A stretch of 64,000 nt of DNA from RGIG3701 sp964438515 (GTDB lineage: Bacteria; Planctomycetota; Planctomycetia; Pirellulales; Thermoguttaceae), in the NCBI GenBank assembly GCA_964438515.1, contig CAYTLK010000004.1, forward strand, positions 51,950 to 115,949, given 5' to 3'. The position numbers were made by a program, and so were the translations under genes. The notes beneath the pieces are model-generated. The model was not told the DNA's origin and did no database searches. It worked only from the letters and a program-made list of their open reading frames with translations. Shown here piece after piece: positions 17,776 to 30,600 of the stretch. Every line of letters begins with the position of its first letter. Position 1 is the stretch's first letter.

Positions 17776-20700
17776 ATGTTGAAACACAAGGTCGATTATG
17801 AAATGATTCGGACGGTTCCGTCCCTCCTTAAAATGAAGCGTCAGGCGTGGTACTGGCTCTTCATCTGGGCGGGTGTGTGGAGTTTTTTTGCGATTTTTTT
17901 CTCCTGCGAAACGTTCGTTCTGGCACAAACGGACGGCCAAACCGAAAATGCAGCGGTTTCTGAGCCTCCGGCAGAACCTCCAGTCACCGCAGATACCGCA
18001 GAACCTTCAACTGACGCAGATTCCACATCCGATACGGGTTCCACATCCGATACGGGTTCTTCGTCCAACGCAGGTTTCACATCCGATGCAGTTTTACCGA
18101 CCGACACTGTAAATGCAGGTTCCGCAGATTCTGCAAATCCCACAGATTCAAAGGATTCAGGCGTTCCATCGTCCGCAAGTTCGCAGGCGTTTTATCGATT
18201 TCATCCCGGAACGCCGGCCGAGGCGCTGCGGCCCGCGCCGACGACGGGAAACGAAGGGATTCCGCTTTATTTGTTGAATCATGAAGGGCGTCTCGTTGCA
18301 GTTCCGGGGATTCCGCTCGAACTTCTCGACGACCTCCTGCGAAAATTTTCCGGAAACGAAAAAAAAGAAGAAAAAGTACAGCTCCCTGATTTCATTTTTC
18401 ACTCGGTCATCGGCGACGGACGCATCGAAAAGGACGTCATTCAGATGAACGTTCAGTTCCAAATCGAAACGTTCAACGACGCGCCGGTCTGCGTGCCGCT
18501 GCGTTTTGACGAAGGAATTTTGCTCAATACAATTCCAAAATTTTCGGAAACATCGGAAAGCGGGGGAAAGTCGGAACGTTCCGAGAAAGCTGAACGTGCA
18601 AAAAAAACGGAACGTTCGGAGAATTCCGCGTCCTCGGAAAGTGCTGCGAACGGGAATTCCGCGTCTTCCGGATACGCAAAGGCGGCCGAAAATCTCAAAC
18701 CGGGCGTTGTGGTGGAACGTCAGTATTCCGGACCGGGTCGGGTTTGGGTTGAGTTTGCGGAGAAAAAAGGGTTTGCGGCCTGGATTGTGGGAAAAGGAAA
18801 TCACGAAATTGGTCTCACGTTCCTCGTTCCTTTTACGCGCTCGCTTTCGGGGGAAAATCAGTTTCACGTACAGGTTCCTTACGCGACGATGTCGGAACTA
18901 AAAATCCGGATTCCTCAAAAACGTACGGATTCCGATCGTCTGACGATTTCCATGACGGGCGGAACCACGCTTCAGCCGCCGCATTTTGTGCCGGACGCTG
19001 CAAAAAACGGTACGAATAACAGTGGTTCCAACAGCGATACGAATAACGGTACGAATAACCGTGAAAGCAGTTCCAACGCAGGCGGAAACGCAGACGCAGA
19101 CGGAAATGAATCGGAAAATCCCGACGAAAACGCACCGGGGTACACGACCCTGACGGCCATTCGACTGGGCGGCGAGTACTGGATGTCGTGGAGCGTTTCG
19201 CCGCAGGAAAAAGTCGTCACGCCCGACATTTTGGAGGCGGAAGGGCTGATTTTGGCCGTCATCGGAAAAGATGCGGTCACGTACGATGCACGACTGAAAA
19301 TTTTGCGCAAAAATAACGATATTGCGACATTTTTCGTACGTTTGCCGAAAAATGCAGCACTTATTCCTCAAAATACACCGGATTATTCGATCGTTTGCGC
19401 TGCGGAAAACATGGTCTTTGGAAAAAAAATTCCGAATACGCAAGTTGCGGAAATCACGCTGAAGAAACGAATAACGGGGATTGTACGCGTCGATATTCAC
19501 GCGCAAGTTCCTCTTCAGGCCGAGAACGCCGCGTCGGATTGGTTCGATATGTCGGGGTTTGAGGTGCTTTCTGCGGTGCGTCAGTCGGGTTATTATGCGG
19601 TAAAAACCGCTTCCGGAAAGCACGCGAACTGGACGCCGGGCGCGGGAATGCGGCGCTTGGAGGAACTTCCGGTTCCTCTGGAACTTTGGGAGCCGGTTCG
19701 AACGCAGGAAAGCGGGATTGCGCCTTCTGCGCGGACGGTTCATGAAGTGAAAAAAGTGGAAAACGGCGGAAACGGACGGAACGGCGGAAATGTTTCGGAA
19801 GACACTTTTTCTTCGGAAGAATCCGGGGCGGGAAACGCAGAGAGCGACGCGCTCATGAAGGATTTAATCGAATCGGACGCGGTCGAAACGCCTTCAGACC
19901 CTTACATCCCGAACGAAAACGGAACGTCTTCCGAAGTGAAAACGCCCTCCGATGCAGGTAGAAATGACGAAACGAAGACCGCGCCGGGAAGCGTTTCGGG
20001 AAGCTCGCAAGGGACGAAAGAGTCCGGAAATGCCGAAGTTTCCGAAAATAACGGAGACGAAACGGAAAATGAAGACGATTCGGCGCTGGATTACACGTTT
20101 GAAACGGGTACGAAATTTGTATGGGACGCAATTTTTGAATACGACTCGCAGCCGACGCCGTTGTGGACGCGGATTGTGACGCGCACGACGCGCGTGAATA
20201 TCGAACCGAAATACGTTGTAAGCGTCACGAGCGACCGTCTTGTTCTCGACGCAACGTGGAACTGTACGATCCGCGGCGGCAAAATTTCGTGGATGGACAT
20301 CGACCTCAACGGCTGGACGTTTTTGTCGTGCGGACCTGAAAATCTCGTCGTGACGGACCAAATTAACAACATTTCCGACGCAAAATCCTCCACGCGTCAA
20401 ATTTCCATTCCGTTCAACCAGCCGACCGGAAATCACGTTGTTTTGACGTTTCGTGCGGAACGAATGCTGACGGAAAAAGACGCTGGATTTCAAATTCAGC
20501 TCCCGAAAAAGACGCGTGCGGAACTCTCTTCGGTCGTCATTACGAACACGCCGGCGGAGCTGCGGATTGAACCTGCGTCCAACATCGAACTGACGCCGCA
20601 GAGCCGCGACAGTCGGCGTCTCGTGCGCCAGCCGATGCCGCAAACAATGATTCGAAACGACCTGAACGCTCCGGCAGTTTTTCTGTACCGCTGCGAGTCG

Positions 20701-22782
20701 GAAGACGCTTTGTTTTCCGCAACATTTAACGTACACACACGCGAAACGCAGGTGAAACAATACTCTCAGCTCGAAATTTACCGTCAGGAATTTCATGTGC
20801 GTCAGACGTTCGATTATTCCGTGGCGTACGAAAGTCTCAATCAGCTGCATTTTTTGATTCCTGAGATGAATCCCGAAAATCTGGAAATCCTGATTTACGA
20901 CTCGACGCAGAACGCGCCGCCTCGGGAGAGTCGGTTCCAAGTGAAAAAAATCCCCGTAAAACTTGGTGCGTACCAGGTCGCGGACGCTTCCGGCGAGTCG
21001 GGTCTTGCGGAAAGTCCCGTTTCGGACCCGGCGGCTCTCAATCCGTCTGGAAGTTCGGCGGTGAATCCTGCGGTGAATCCGTCTGGAAGTTCGGCGGTGA
21101 ATCCAATTACAGTCCCTGAAATTCCGAATTCGGCTGGAAATCCAACGATGAATCCAGCTGTGAATCCGGCTGTGAATCCGGCTGTGAATCCGGCTGTGAA
21201 TCCGGCGGCGTCGGGTTCCGGAGCGTCGGGAAACGGCGAGTCTCCGCGTCGTCCGGTGCTGAAATTCAAACCATCGGCGCAGCATCCGGGGTTTTTGGAG
21301 GTGGATGCGCTCCTTCCGGAAGAACGTTTGGGGACCTTCAGCGTCGCGCTTTCGTATTCTTTGCCGATGAATAAACTTCCGGTTGAAAAAATGCAGGTCG
21401 TGGAGTTTCAGCTGGGGATTTCGCAGGATGGTTCGACGATCGAAAACCTGCTTGAAATCGCGTCCGACGATGGAATTTCACTCGAGACGCCCAGCACGGT
21501 CGATCCCGAGACGCCGTGGGAAGAATTGGGAACGTTTCTTGCGCAGAACCAGTTTCAGCGTGAAAAAGAATATGGTGAAAAAATTCGGAACCTTTTGCCG
21601 GAAGTGTTGTGCAAATCACCGCTTGCGCAGACGCGTGTTTTGGTCGGAATTGAACTGAAAACCATTTCGACGCAGGAAATTACGATCATCGACCGCTGCT
21701 GGCTGCAAACCTGGATGATTGGAAATAACCGTCAGGACCGCGTCGTTTTTCTGTTTCCTCCCGAAGCGGAGAACAATTCCGGTTCCGCCTCGGGTTCGGG
21801 GGCCAATTTCGGTTCGGGTTCCGCGTCCGGCGCATCATCGGGTGAAAATGAGCCGCGAATTCAGCCGACTCGAACGTTTACGATTCATTTACCCCAGCAC
21901 GCCTCGGCAGACTCCGCAGAAGTGTGGATCGACCGGGAAGCGGTTCAATTTGGAACGAAAATCAAACGACTGTCGGCGCACTCGCTGCAAGTGACGCTTT
22001 TTCCGACGCCGCAGCCCACGCTCCCGCGCACGGTTGAAATTCGGTATCAGTTCGAAGAGCCGTTGTTTCCGGAGGGGCTGAACGAGCTGGAAGTGCCGTA
22101 CGTTAAAGACGTTACGTGGATTCGCGGGATGTACTGGCAGCTGGTTCTTCCGAGAAATATGCACCTTCTTCAGGCGCCGAAAGGGTTTGCGCTCGAATAT
22201 CGCTGGGGGTGGAGCAGCTGTTTTTGGGGGCGAGTTCCTATCTGGGAACAAGCGACGCTGGAACGCTGGTCGGGCGCGCTCACCGGGACGCCGGTTCCGC
22301 TGCGTATGAATCGTTACGTTCTGGCGGGAATGGGGTCGAACGCATCGTTCACGGAGAAAATCAGCCTGATTTTTGTGAATCGAACGACACTTGTAGTGAC
22401 GCTTGGAATTTTTGTGTTTGCGCTGGGCGTCCTCCTCCTGTTTTTCGACCTTTTGCGTCACCCAATCCTGATGCTTGCAGGTCTTGCAGTCGCTGCAGCA
22501 CTCGCAGCCCGATTTCCGGAGTTCGCGCTTCTTGGTCTTCAGGCGGCGACGCTCGGCGTCCTTCTGTTTTTCATCTCGATGATGTGCGGCTTAAAACGGT
22601 CGCTGCATCGGGAGGTGTACGTCGCGGAAAGAAATCCGAACGAAAATACGGTCTATCAGGCGCAGCAGACGATTATTGCGCCGACGGAATCGTCCGACCA
22701 TGCGTTCAAAACCATCACGTACGAACAGGACCTCGTAAAACCAGGGGCGAAAAACGACTCAACGATCGTTCGAAATTCGTAA
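17776..22782 (+). CDS. Giant exported envelope protein 1 (1668 residues)
   Basis: Not recognised. The N-terminus has a signal anchor (WYWLFIWAGVWSFFAIFFSC, residues 27-46), then a Ser/Thr/Asp linker. The body is made of beta-strand-rich segments split by low-complexity linkers rich in Ser, Asn, Gly and Asp, one with NPAV repeats near residue 1130. Near the end are three hydrophobic helices (TLVVTLGIFVFALGVLLLFF, MLAGLAVAAALAA and LLGLQAATLGVLLFFISM), then a 70-residue hydrophilic tail. The layout suggests a large periplasmic part anchored by its C-terminus in the inner membrane. A strong GAGGAG precedes the start. First of three tightly packed genes of the same layout. Confidence 0.85.
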   Translation: MLKHKVDYEMIRTVPSLLKMKRQAWYWLFIWAGVWSFFAIFFSCETFVLAQTDGQTENAAVSEPPAEPPVTADTAEPSTDADSTSDTGSTSDTGSSSNAGFTSDAVLPTDTVNAGSADSANPTDSKDSGVPSSASSQAFYRFHPGTPAEALRPAPTTGNEGIPLYLLNHEGRLVAVPGIPLELLDDLLRKFSGNEKKEEKVQLPDFIFHSVIGDGRIEKDVIQMNVQFQIETFNDAPVCVPLRFDEGILLNTIPKFSETSESGGKSERSEKAERAKKTERSENSASSESAANGNSASSGYAKAAENLKPGVVVERQYSGPGRVWVEFAEKKGFAAWIVGKGNHEIGLTFLVPFTRSLSGENQFHVQVPYATMSELKIRIPQKRTDSDRLTISMTGGTTLQPPHFVPDAAKNGTNNSGSNSDTNNGTNNRESSSNAGGNADADGNESENPDENAPGYTTLTAIRLGGEYWMSWSVSPQEKVVTPDILEAEGLILAVIGKDAVTYDARLKILRKNNDIATFFVRLPKNAALIPQNTPDYSIVCAAENMVFGKKIPNTQVAEITLKKRITGIVRVDIHAQVPLQAENAASDWFDMSGFEVLSAVRQSGYYAVKTASGKHANWTPGAGMRRLEELPVPLELWEPVRTQESGIAPSARTVHEVKKVENGGNGRNGGNVSEDTFSSEESGAGNAESDALMKDLIESDAVETPSDPYIPNENGTSSEVKTPSDAGRNDETKTAPGSVSGSSQGTKESGNAEVSENNGDETENEDDSALDYTFETGTKFVWDAIFEYDSQPTPLWTRIVTRTTRVNIEPKYVVSVTSDRLVLDATWNCTIRGGKISWMDIDLNGWTFLSCGPENLVVTDQINNISDAKSSTRQISIPFNQPTGNHVVLTFRAERMLTEKDAGFQIQLPKKTRAELSSVVITNTPAELRIEPASNIELTPQSRDSRRLVRQPMPQTMIRNDLNAPAVFLYRCESEDALFSATFNVHTRETQVKQYSQLEIYRQEFHVRQTFDYSVAYESLNQLHFLIPEMNPENLEILIYDSTQNAPPRESRFQVKKIPVKLGAYQVADASGESGLAESPVSDPAALNPSGSSAVNPAVNPSGSSAVNPITVPEIPNSAGNPTMNPAVNPAVNPAVNPAVNPAASGSGASGNGESPRRPVLKFKPSAQHPGFLEVDALLPEERLGTFSVALSYSLPMNKLPVEKMQVVEFQLGISQDGSTIENLLEIASDDGISLETPSTVDPETPWEELGTFLAQNQFQREKEYGEKIRNLLPEVLCKSPLAQTRVLVGIELKTISTQEITIIDRCWLQTWMIGNNRQDRVVFLFPPEAENNSGSASGSGANFGSGSASGASSGENEPRIQPTRTFTIHLPQHASADSAEVWIDREAVQFGTKIKRLSAHSLQVTLFPTPQPTLPRTVEIRYQFEEPLFPEGLNELEVPYVKDVTWIRGMYWQLVLPRNMHLLQAPKGFALEYRWGWSSCFWGRVPIWEQATLERWSGALTGTPVPLRMNRYVLAGMGSNASFTEKISLIFVNRTTLVVTLGIFVFALGVLLLFFDLLRHPILMLAGLAVAAALAARFPEFALLGLQAATLGVLLFFISMMCGLKRSLHREVYVAERNPNENTVYQAQQTIIAPTESSDHAFKTITYEQDLVKPGAKNDSTIVRNS
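21141..21209 (+). repeat. 12-bp tandem repeats encoding Asn-Pro-Ala-Val
   Basis: The unit GTGAATCCGGCT recurs in tandem within giant protein 1, with degenerate copies (GTGAATCCTGCG, GTGAATCCGTCT) from about 21060. Confidence 0.75.
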
Positions 22783-22809
22783 GGACCCTTTTTTGACGGA
22801 CATACGTTC

Positions 22810-25800
22810 ATGAAATCCTTTTTTCCTCATCTTTGCTGCTTCCTTTTGGCGTTCGGCTTGTGTTTCACCGTCACGCTTGCGGGGGAGGATGCGGACGTTT
22901 CGGATTCCAATCAGAAAAGTTCAGAATGGAACTATCAGTTTGAACCCCGAAAAGGGGAGTGGTTCCGCCGCGTTTATATTCCCGAAGAGATTCTGGCCGC
23001 AATGCCGACGCAGGGAAAAGCGTACTGGCCGATTCCTGCCGCCGAGTTTGAAGAATGGGCGACCACCTACGCGCCGTACGTGCATCGGCCCCAGCGTCTC
23101 GATTCTGATGTTTTTGTACGAAATTCCGTTTATCGTGCCGAGCTTTCCGAAAATCGCTACCTGAAAGGGACGGCTTCGTTTTTGATGCGTAAAATTCAGG
23201 CGGGAAGCAGTGCGAAACGCGGGTCCGAAGAGGTTTTGTGGCGCTTTCAGCCCGTCAGTTTTGCACTCGAAAACGCGGTGAACGTGCGCAGCGTCGCGGC
23301 GCGTACAGGGACGCCGCTCGAAACTGGTTTTGAGCCTCGGGAACTGCATTTTTTGCCCTCTGGAATTTCGGAGGTGCAGTTTCAGAAAGACGATTTCACT
23401 GACGAACACGATTGCGAGGCGGTTTTTGCTTGGTCTCAGCGCAGCACCGCCGTTGAAAACGGAAATCCGTGTTTCACGCTTGATTTCGTTCCTGCGACGA
23501 ACATCGAATTGGAAATTACGGTCCCGACCCCTTGGATTCCGCAGACGGAAGACGGTCTCGTATTTGAAGTGCCGCCGACTTCCGACGCGGCCGCCAGCAC
23601 GGCGTCCGAAACGTCGGAAGGGGACGCGCGCGCCGACGTAAATTCAGGTTCCAACCCGAGTCCGAATTCAAACCAAAAATCAAGTTCAAATTCAAAAACA
23701 GATTCAAACAAGAATTCAAACACGAACGGAACGACTGGCGGAACACCCTCTGAAACATCAGGCGGAACACCCTCCGAAACATCAGGCGGGGCGTCTGGCG
23801 GAATATCGGATGAAACGTCGGGCGCAACACCATCCGGAACGTCCGTCGATACATCGAAAAAACCGACGGAAAGCCGACCGAAGCAGGAAGTTCGTGTGTG
23901 GCGGATACTTCTTGGCGGCCGGCGTCATCTGACGCTTTCATTTCGGTCGGAAGACGCGCCCGCGCCCTCGCCCGCAGTGATTTTCGTGTCGCGTAAGAAT
24001 ATTTGTCAGATTCGTAAAGAAGGAATGGATGTTTTTGTTCAAGCGCTTCTGGATGTGTCTCCCAGCGACGTCCGGAATCCGCGCGCGCCGGTACGTGAAT
24101 TGCGTCTCCGCCTCGAAAAAGGACTCGTGCTGAAAAGTGCGCGGCTCAACGAAACGGAAGTGACGCGGCGTCTGGAACCAACGTCAGAATCAGACGGAAC
24201 GAACGGAACCGCCGGAACGCTCGTAACGCTTGAACTCCCTCGGCCGCTTTCAGGAATTGGAAACCGACTGGAACTTACGGCGCTTTGCGATCTGAATGGG
24301 TGGTTTTCCACGGACGAAAACACGCTGCGTTCTTTACCGCGCGTTCGGATTCTTGATTGCGAGCAATGCGAGGGAGAGACCGACGTTCAGATTTTTTCGC
24401 CGCTTGAAGTCGTCGATTTCTCGCTCGAAAACGCGAATATTTTGGCGCATCATCAGAAAACCGCCTCCGCGCCGTTTCAGATTCAGTTCCAGGAATTCTC
24501 GTCCGACGCACGAATGAATGCGGCGCTCACGCGTTCCACCACTCGGCTGGCGATCGATATGACGACGGCGCTTGATTTTCAGGAACATGAAATCGCGGCC
24601 GCCACCGAAATCCTCGCGTCTGTCGAAGGGGGCGAGTGCTTCGAAGTCGTCGGAATCGTGGATCGTTCCTGGACGATCGACGCGGTTGAATCCTCCTCCG
24701 GCGGCGTGGTGGAGGACTGGAACCTCGACGTTTCTCCCGCAAACGTTCATCAGGCGCTTTCCGATATGGATCCGACTGGGGCGCTTTCCGGAAAACTCGC
24801 GGCGGCCGGCTGGGACGTGGAGTCGCTCGGAGTCCTTAAAATACAGCTCGCGCATTCGATTCGTCCGGGTCACGCGGTCCCGCTGCGCATCAAAGCTCGC
24901 CGTCTGGGATACTCGAACAACTACATTTTTACCGGAAACCAGCTCGCACCTGTGTTTTTCCCGACGTGCGCACTCGAAAAATCCTGGATTCTGTGCGGCT
25001 CCTCGTACACGTGGAAAATTCATTTTCTCGACCCGTACCGCGAGCAGGATATTTACTGGAACGCGCCCGATTCCGGGATGGAAAACGCTGAAACTTCTTC
25101 GAACGCGGCCGCCGGAGCGTTTCCCGTCTCCGTTTCCACCACGCTTTCCGAGGCGCGGCAGCATTTTTCCGAACGAATGACGTTCCTCACCGGAATTCAG
25201 GACTTTAAGAACATTCCGATGCTTCGGCTCGAACATTCTGCAAAAACGTTTTCCGCTTCGATTCGGGGATTTTTCGACATAACATCCACTCCTCACGCGA
25301 TTTACAGAATCTCATGCAATCCGCAGGGGGGCGAAATCGATCGAATTCACGTGATGATTCGTCCGGGAGTTATGTGCGGCGCCGCCTGGAAATTTCCGAG
25401 GACGCTGGGAGGAAGCACGGCCGTTTGCACCAAACGCTCCCCCTTGAAAAAACTGGAAGATATAAATTCCTCATTCGAATTGTGGGAAATTACGTTTCGT
25501 CAGCCGCAGCGGGAACCGTTCGAGTTCGACGTTGTACTTTTGACGAATTTGGGAGCTGAAGAAACCAAGTCGGAAGATAAAGAAACCGTACATAATTCAT
25601 CTGGGACGGAATCGGAAAGAGAGAAAAAAGACGAAGTTTCGAGTGGGACGGAAGCGGAAATTTACGCCGAGGGTTCCAGAATCATGCGCGAGCTGAGCCG
25701 TTTACCGCAAAAAGAACAGCTGATTTGGTGGCAGACGCATTTTCCGCAGGGGATTCATCTGCCGCTCGTCGAAGTTTCCGACGCGCAGGAATGCATCGGA

Positions 25801-27602
25801 AGTATCTCGTTCCAGAACGACGTGAAAGACGGCGTGCTCGTCGAGCCGCAGGAAATGGTTCCCGTGCTGCTTTCTCGACAGGAAGTATTGGAAATTTTCC
25901 CAGGAAGTGCGTCGGAGGACCGGAGTCAGTACCATTACGACCCGCACAGTATTTCAAACACGATTGCGCCGCACCTGATTTTGCGCTGGCGTCCTCAAAA
26001 CGTTGCGATTCCGATGGCGTGGGTCTGGCAGGAAGTCTGTCAGTCGCAGTTTTTCGAGGGCGGAACAACGCTGCACGCCGTGACGCTCCGCGTCGAAAAC
26101 ATCGGCGTCGAGGAAATGACCGTCTCGATTGAACATCCGGAGGGGAAAAAACCCGAATTTCTCGGCGTGATTGTAAACGGTCAACGAATCCCAATGTCGT
26201 CCGTCATCAAAACCCCAAGAATCCCCGCTGCGGCTCAAACTGCGTCTGCGGCTCAAACTGCGTCTGCGGTTTCAACCCACGCTGCGGCTCAAACTCCNNN
26301 NNNNNNNNNNNNNNNNNNNNNNNNNNNNNNNNNNNNNNNNNNNNNNNNNNNNNNNNNNNNNNNNNNNNNNNNNNNNNNNNNNNNNNNNNNNNNNNNNCGT
26401 CTGCGGCTCAAACTGCGTCTGCGGTTTCAACCCACGCTGCGGCTCAAACTCCCGCCGTGTCGCCATCGTGGAATTCCTCCGTACAGCTTCGAATTCCGTT
26501 CCCGGTCTGGCAGCGTCAGAATGAGGTGATTATACAATGGATGGAAAATACACCGCCGCTTTTGATTGGATCCCACCTGAAACCTCCGCAGATTTCGACG
26601 GATTTACTGGTTCTCGAAACCTCATGGGAGGCGTGGATTCCGGAAAATTACGTCCCGCTTCATCAGTTTTCTATTAATGGAAGCTGGCAGCGCGCCGAAA
26701 GTGCAGAAGAAAAAGCCTCATCCAACCGTTTCGGACTTTTATTATCGAAAAAAACACCAAAAATCAATAAAGATTCAGAGAAAAACAAAAAAACAGGCGC
26801 TACGTACGATTTACCGATCGTGCGTGATACACTTTTACTGCGTCTTTTCGGCTCGATGCGGCTCGGAAAGAACATTTTTTCGCGCCCTGAACAGTTGCTC
26901 CCGAGAAATATAGAGTCTCCCATCGAATTGGATTCCCGCGCAATTCGCAATTTGAGTCGGTGTCCGTGGGAGGACCCTCAGTCTCCGAATCCGCTTTCGC
27001 ACATCGTGATTTTCCATCTCAGCGCCTCTTCCTACACGAACGTCGGCTGGAACCTCTGCACGCAGAACGACGCGCGCCCGATTTTTATCGTGTACGGAAA
27101 CGTTTTGGAAGCAAGCCGCTGGTTGATTTTACTCGTGACGTGCATCCTTTCGATCTGGTTTTTGAGTCCCTACCGTCTGTTTCGCGTCGGACTTTGCGGG
27201 TCGGCAGCCGTTTCGTGCATGCTTGTTCCGCTCGTCTGGACGCCGATTTGTTCCGGAGTGTTTCTCGGTGCGGGCTGTTCCTTTATTTATTCCTCGATTC
27301 GCCGTCACTTGCAGTACAACGCGTCGAAACTCAAACCGTTCATCATCGTTGGGAAAAAACCAGAGAAAAAGTCGCTCGCTGAAAAACTGGCGTCCCATCC
27401 GATCCACCATCAAAACACGCCGCAGAGCGTTCCAGCTCCGCCGGCCACAGAAATCCCTGAAATTCAGCGCGACATCGGAACCAAACTGCGAGTTCCAGGG
27501 GTGAGCGGCGTCTCGACGACCGCCCTGGATGGAAAGAATGAAAACTCTTTGAAAAAGAACGATTCAAGTTCCGAAATTCATAAAAATGAGGTGCCGAAAT
27601 GA
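22810..27602 (+). CDS. Giant exported envelope protein 2 (about 1545 residues; interrupted by a scaffold gap)
   Basis: Not recognised. A signal peptide (CCFLLAFGLCFTVTLAGEDA) starts the protein 27 bases after giant protein 1. The body is beta-rich with Ser/Asn/Thr/Gly linkers (for example repeated GGTPSETS near 300). Near the C-terminus three hydrophobic helices lie at LILLVTCILSIWFLSPYRLF, GLCGSAAVSCMLVPLVW and FLGAGCSFIYSSI, followed by a hydrophilic tail of about 95 residues. The gap at 26298 falls in an Ala/Gln/Thr repeat; removing N plus the 55-base overlap joins 22810 and 27602 in one frame. The stop overlaps the start of the next gene by four bases (ATGA). Confidence 0.8.
26298..26397. 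other. Scaffold gap (100 N) with 55-bp duplicated flanks
   Basis: Identical 55-base sequences (beginning CGTCTGCGGCTCAAACTG) abut both sides. Frame accounting across giant protein 2 needs the removal of 155 bases. Confidence 0.9.
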
Positions 27603-30600
27603 AAAAGTCCGTCTGCTGGAAATTTATGCAGCTTTTGGGAGGCGTTTTCCTTTTGGCGGCCGCACTTTTCCTCTCGGAAATCACCGCTTCGGCTCAAGTT
27701 CCATCCGGTTCCGCCGCAAACGTTCCGACTCCGCAAGGTTCCGGCGTTCAAACACCTGCGGAAAATGCTGGAAGAACTTCGGCTGGAACTTCGGTTGGAA
27801 CTTCGGTTGGAACGGATGCAGCGGATTCCTCAGAAAAGCGTTCAGAAAACGTAGATATTCCGTGGGTTTTCATTCCCGTGACGCCGGATGGGGAGCCGAC
27901 CGGCACAGAATACTACGTTCCGCTCAATACGTTTCGTTCCATGTATCGAAAAACGACCGACGACCCTTCAAATACCGGGACGGGATACTTTTTCCACAGC
28001 GCGATTTATACGGGGACCCTTTCCTCGGCTTTCACCTCCCGCAGCGTCGTCGTCGAGTCGATTCGGGCGGTGTACGAACTCGAAGTTTTAATTCCGGATA
28101 CACGCATTCGTTTCCCTTATTCCACGGATGAAGTGTATATTTCGCCCGGCTCCATGCGTCTGAACGGCGAGCCGCTGCAAATTTCGTGGGAAAACAATCA
28201 TCCCACCGCCGAAATTCAAAAACCGGGACGCTACCTGCTGGAAATGATTTTCGTACCGATAGTTTCAGGAAATCGTCTCCCCGAATCTTCGAGCGTATCG
28301 TACGATGCCGGCGCGGGTCCGTCTTCTGCAAACGAAGATTCTGCCGCCCAGTGGAACGGATTCCGTTTCGCAATTCCCGCAATTCCCAACTCGAAATTGG
28401 AACTTCAGGTTCCTGCGGTGTTCAGCATCGTCGAATTTCCGGGTGCGGTCGGCAGTCAGGAATACGATCCGACGTCGCACTGCTGGAAGGTTCAGCTGGG
28501 GTCCGTCCCGGAACTCTCCGTACAGTGGAAAGTGCCGCATGTGCTGACCGCCGCCGCAGGAATTTTGACGTCGGACGAACTTTATTGGTGGACGCTCGGA
28601 AGCGAGCGCGCCACGCTGCAGTGCCGCGAACGGCTCCGAATGACGCAGGGACGAATCGCGCGTCTCGAATGGCTCATGGATTCACGGCTCGGTTTCCTCC
28701 CTGAAAATATGCAGTTTTTCACGCTTAAAGACGAAAACGCCGTTTCCTACGCCGCCGCGACGGATGCGGCGCCGTCGTACCAGCTCGTTCCGCTCGACGC
28801 ACGGCCCGAAATCTCCGTGACGCCGGAAGGTTCCAACATCCGAGTCGTTGCGGTTTTTGCGCGTCCGATTTCCGAACAAGTTTTCGTACATTTTGTTCTG
28901 ACTCGCCCCAACTCCGGCAGTGTGGGAACGTTTACGATTCCTTTTATTCAAACAGAACGTACAAAAATCACAAAGCGTTGGTTTCATGTTGCGTCTGATA
29001 CTCAGTACCAGCTTTCACTTTCGGAAAACAAGGGGATTCCACAGGTTTCAATTCAGGAATTCCTTGCGACGTGGAACGACTTTGCGCCGATTTCCGCATC
29101 GTCGTACGTCGATACAACCAGCCCGAACGAAATCTCCGCGTTCGTTTTGGACGATACGCAAAATATGGGAAAAACGGCGTTGTGGATGGTGAAATCGCAG
29201 CCGAATCCGAGGATTTTTACCGCTCAGGAGTTTTTTTCGTGCCTGTTCGACAAAGAATCGCTGCGGGTTCATTACGTCCTTCAATTTCCGTTTGCCGACG
29301 CGATTCCGCCGCTGTATCATCTAAACGTTCCGGAAAATTTGAACATCGAAAAGGTCGTTCTTTACGAAGGGACGGTCCCGCGAATTCTTCGTTTCACCCG
29401 TATTTCCCCCACACGTTTGGGGATTTACCGCGACCAGCCGCCGCGTTCTGAAAATGCGTCCGGCGCGGCGTCTCGGGGGGTGTGTCAGATGGAACTAACG
29501 GGAAATATGGAACTTCCGTCTATTGAGGAATCTTCGGAAAAAGCGGTACCGTTTGTTTTTCCGGAAATCTCCGTGACGGAAACGTCGCTCCATCTGACTT
29601 CTAGAATTGTGAACATTTATCGAACGTCGCGAGTTTTGGTGGATTTTCCTGAAAATTCCGCTTCGAAAAGCGATAAAGGGGGTGCGCAGCCCGGATTTAT
29701 GTCCCCAAAAATACGCATTCCTTTCGAAAACGCATACGCAATTCAAAGTTTCACACTTGTGTCGTGGGATTCGATTCCGAAAGCCGTTAAAATCCGTCTG
29801 AACGCGCCGCAAATGACGCTTCAGGGACGTACGGTTCTGAAAATGCCGCGCACACTTTTGCAGGGAGACGCGAAAGACGGAACGTCTGCGGAGGATGAAG
29901 AGGCGGAAAAATCCGGAGATTCTGCCGCTCCGACGAGTTCCGATGCGCAGCTTCCTGAGGCGGAAGTTTCCAGCAAAACGGCTTCTTCTGCGGGTTCAAA
30001 TTCTTCTGACGGTGCAACGTCGGATTCAAAAACGGATTCAAATGCGGGTTCAAATTCGGGTTTGAATCTTTCAGACGGCGCAAAGTCGGCGGAAAATACG
30101 GGGTTGAATGCGCCCTCTGAGACGGTCGTTCGTACACCTTCCATCTGGGCGCGCGGAACGCACTGGGACGCGGAAATCGAAATGGTTTTGGACGTGAAAA
30201 ACGGTCTGGCAGACGAAATTGTACTGGAAATTCCCAGCGATTTGACGGCTCCTTTTGAACTGGATCCGCCGATGCCGTTCGAACTGGAACCCATTTCAGG
30301 CGGAACATCGGAGATCGAGTCGGACCCTTTGCCGGACGAACATACAGCAAAAACGAACTCTTCCGGAAAACCGACTTACACGTCTCGGAAAGTGCTTTCG
30401 GAATCGGCAGTCGTGCGGAAACCGCCCGTGGGTGAGGAACGCATCCGCATGGTGATTCGTCCTCGAACGGCTATTTCAGGAACAATTTACATTCGTCTGA
30501 CGGGTGAATTGCGGGAAAATCGGCTGGATTCGACGCTGCGGAACGCACTCATCAGCTGTCCGGTCCCGTACTTTCCCGGCGTCCGTGTGAAGGATTACGA

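Noticed and set aside
19894..21285. 463-codon open frame on the minus strand inside giant protein 1
   Set aside because: Arg/His/Phe-rich shadow of the strongly biased sense frame; no ribosome site, no domain, and the sense gene has signal peptide and coherent layout.
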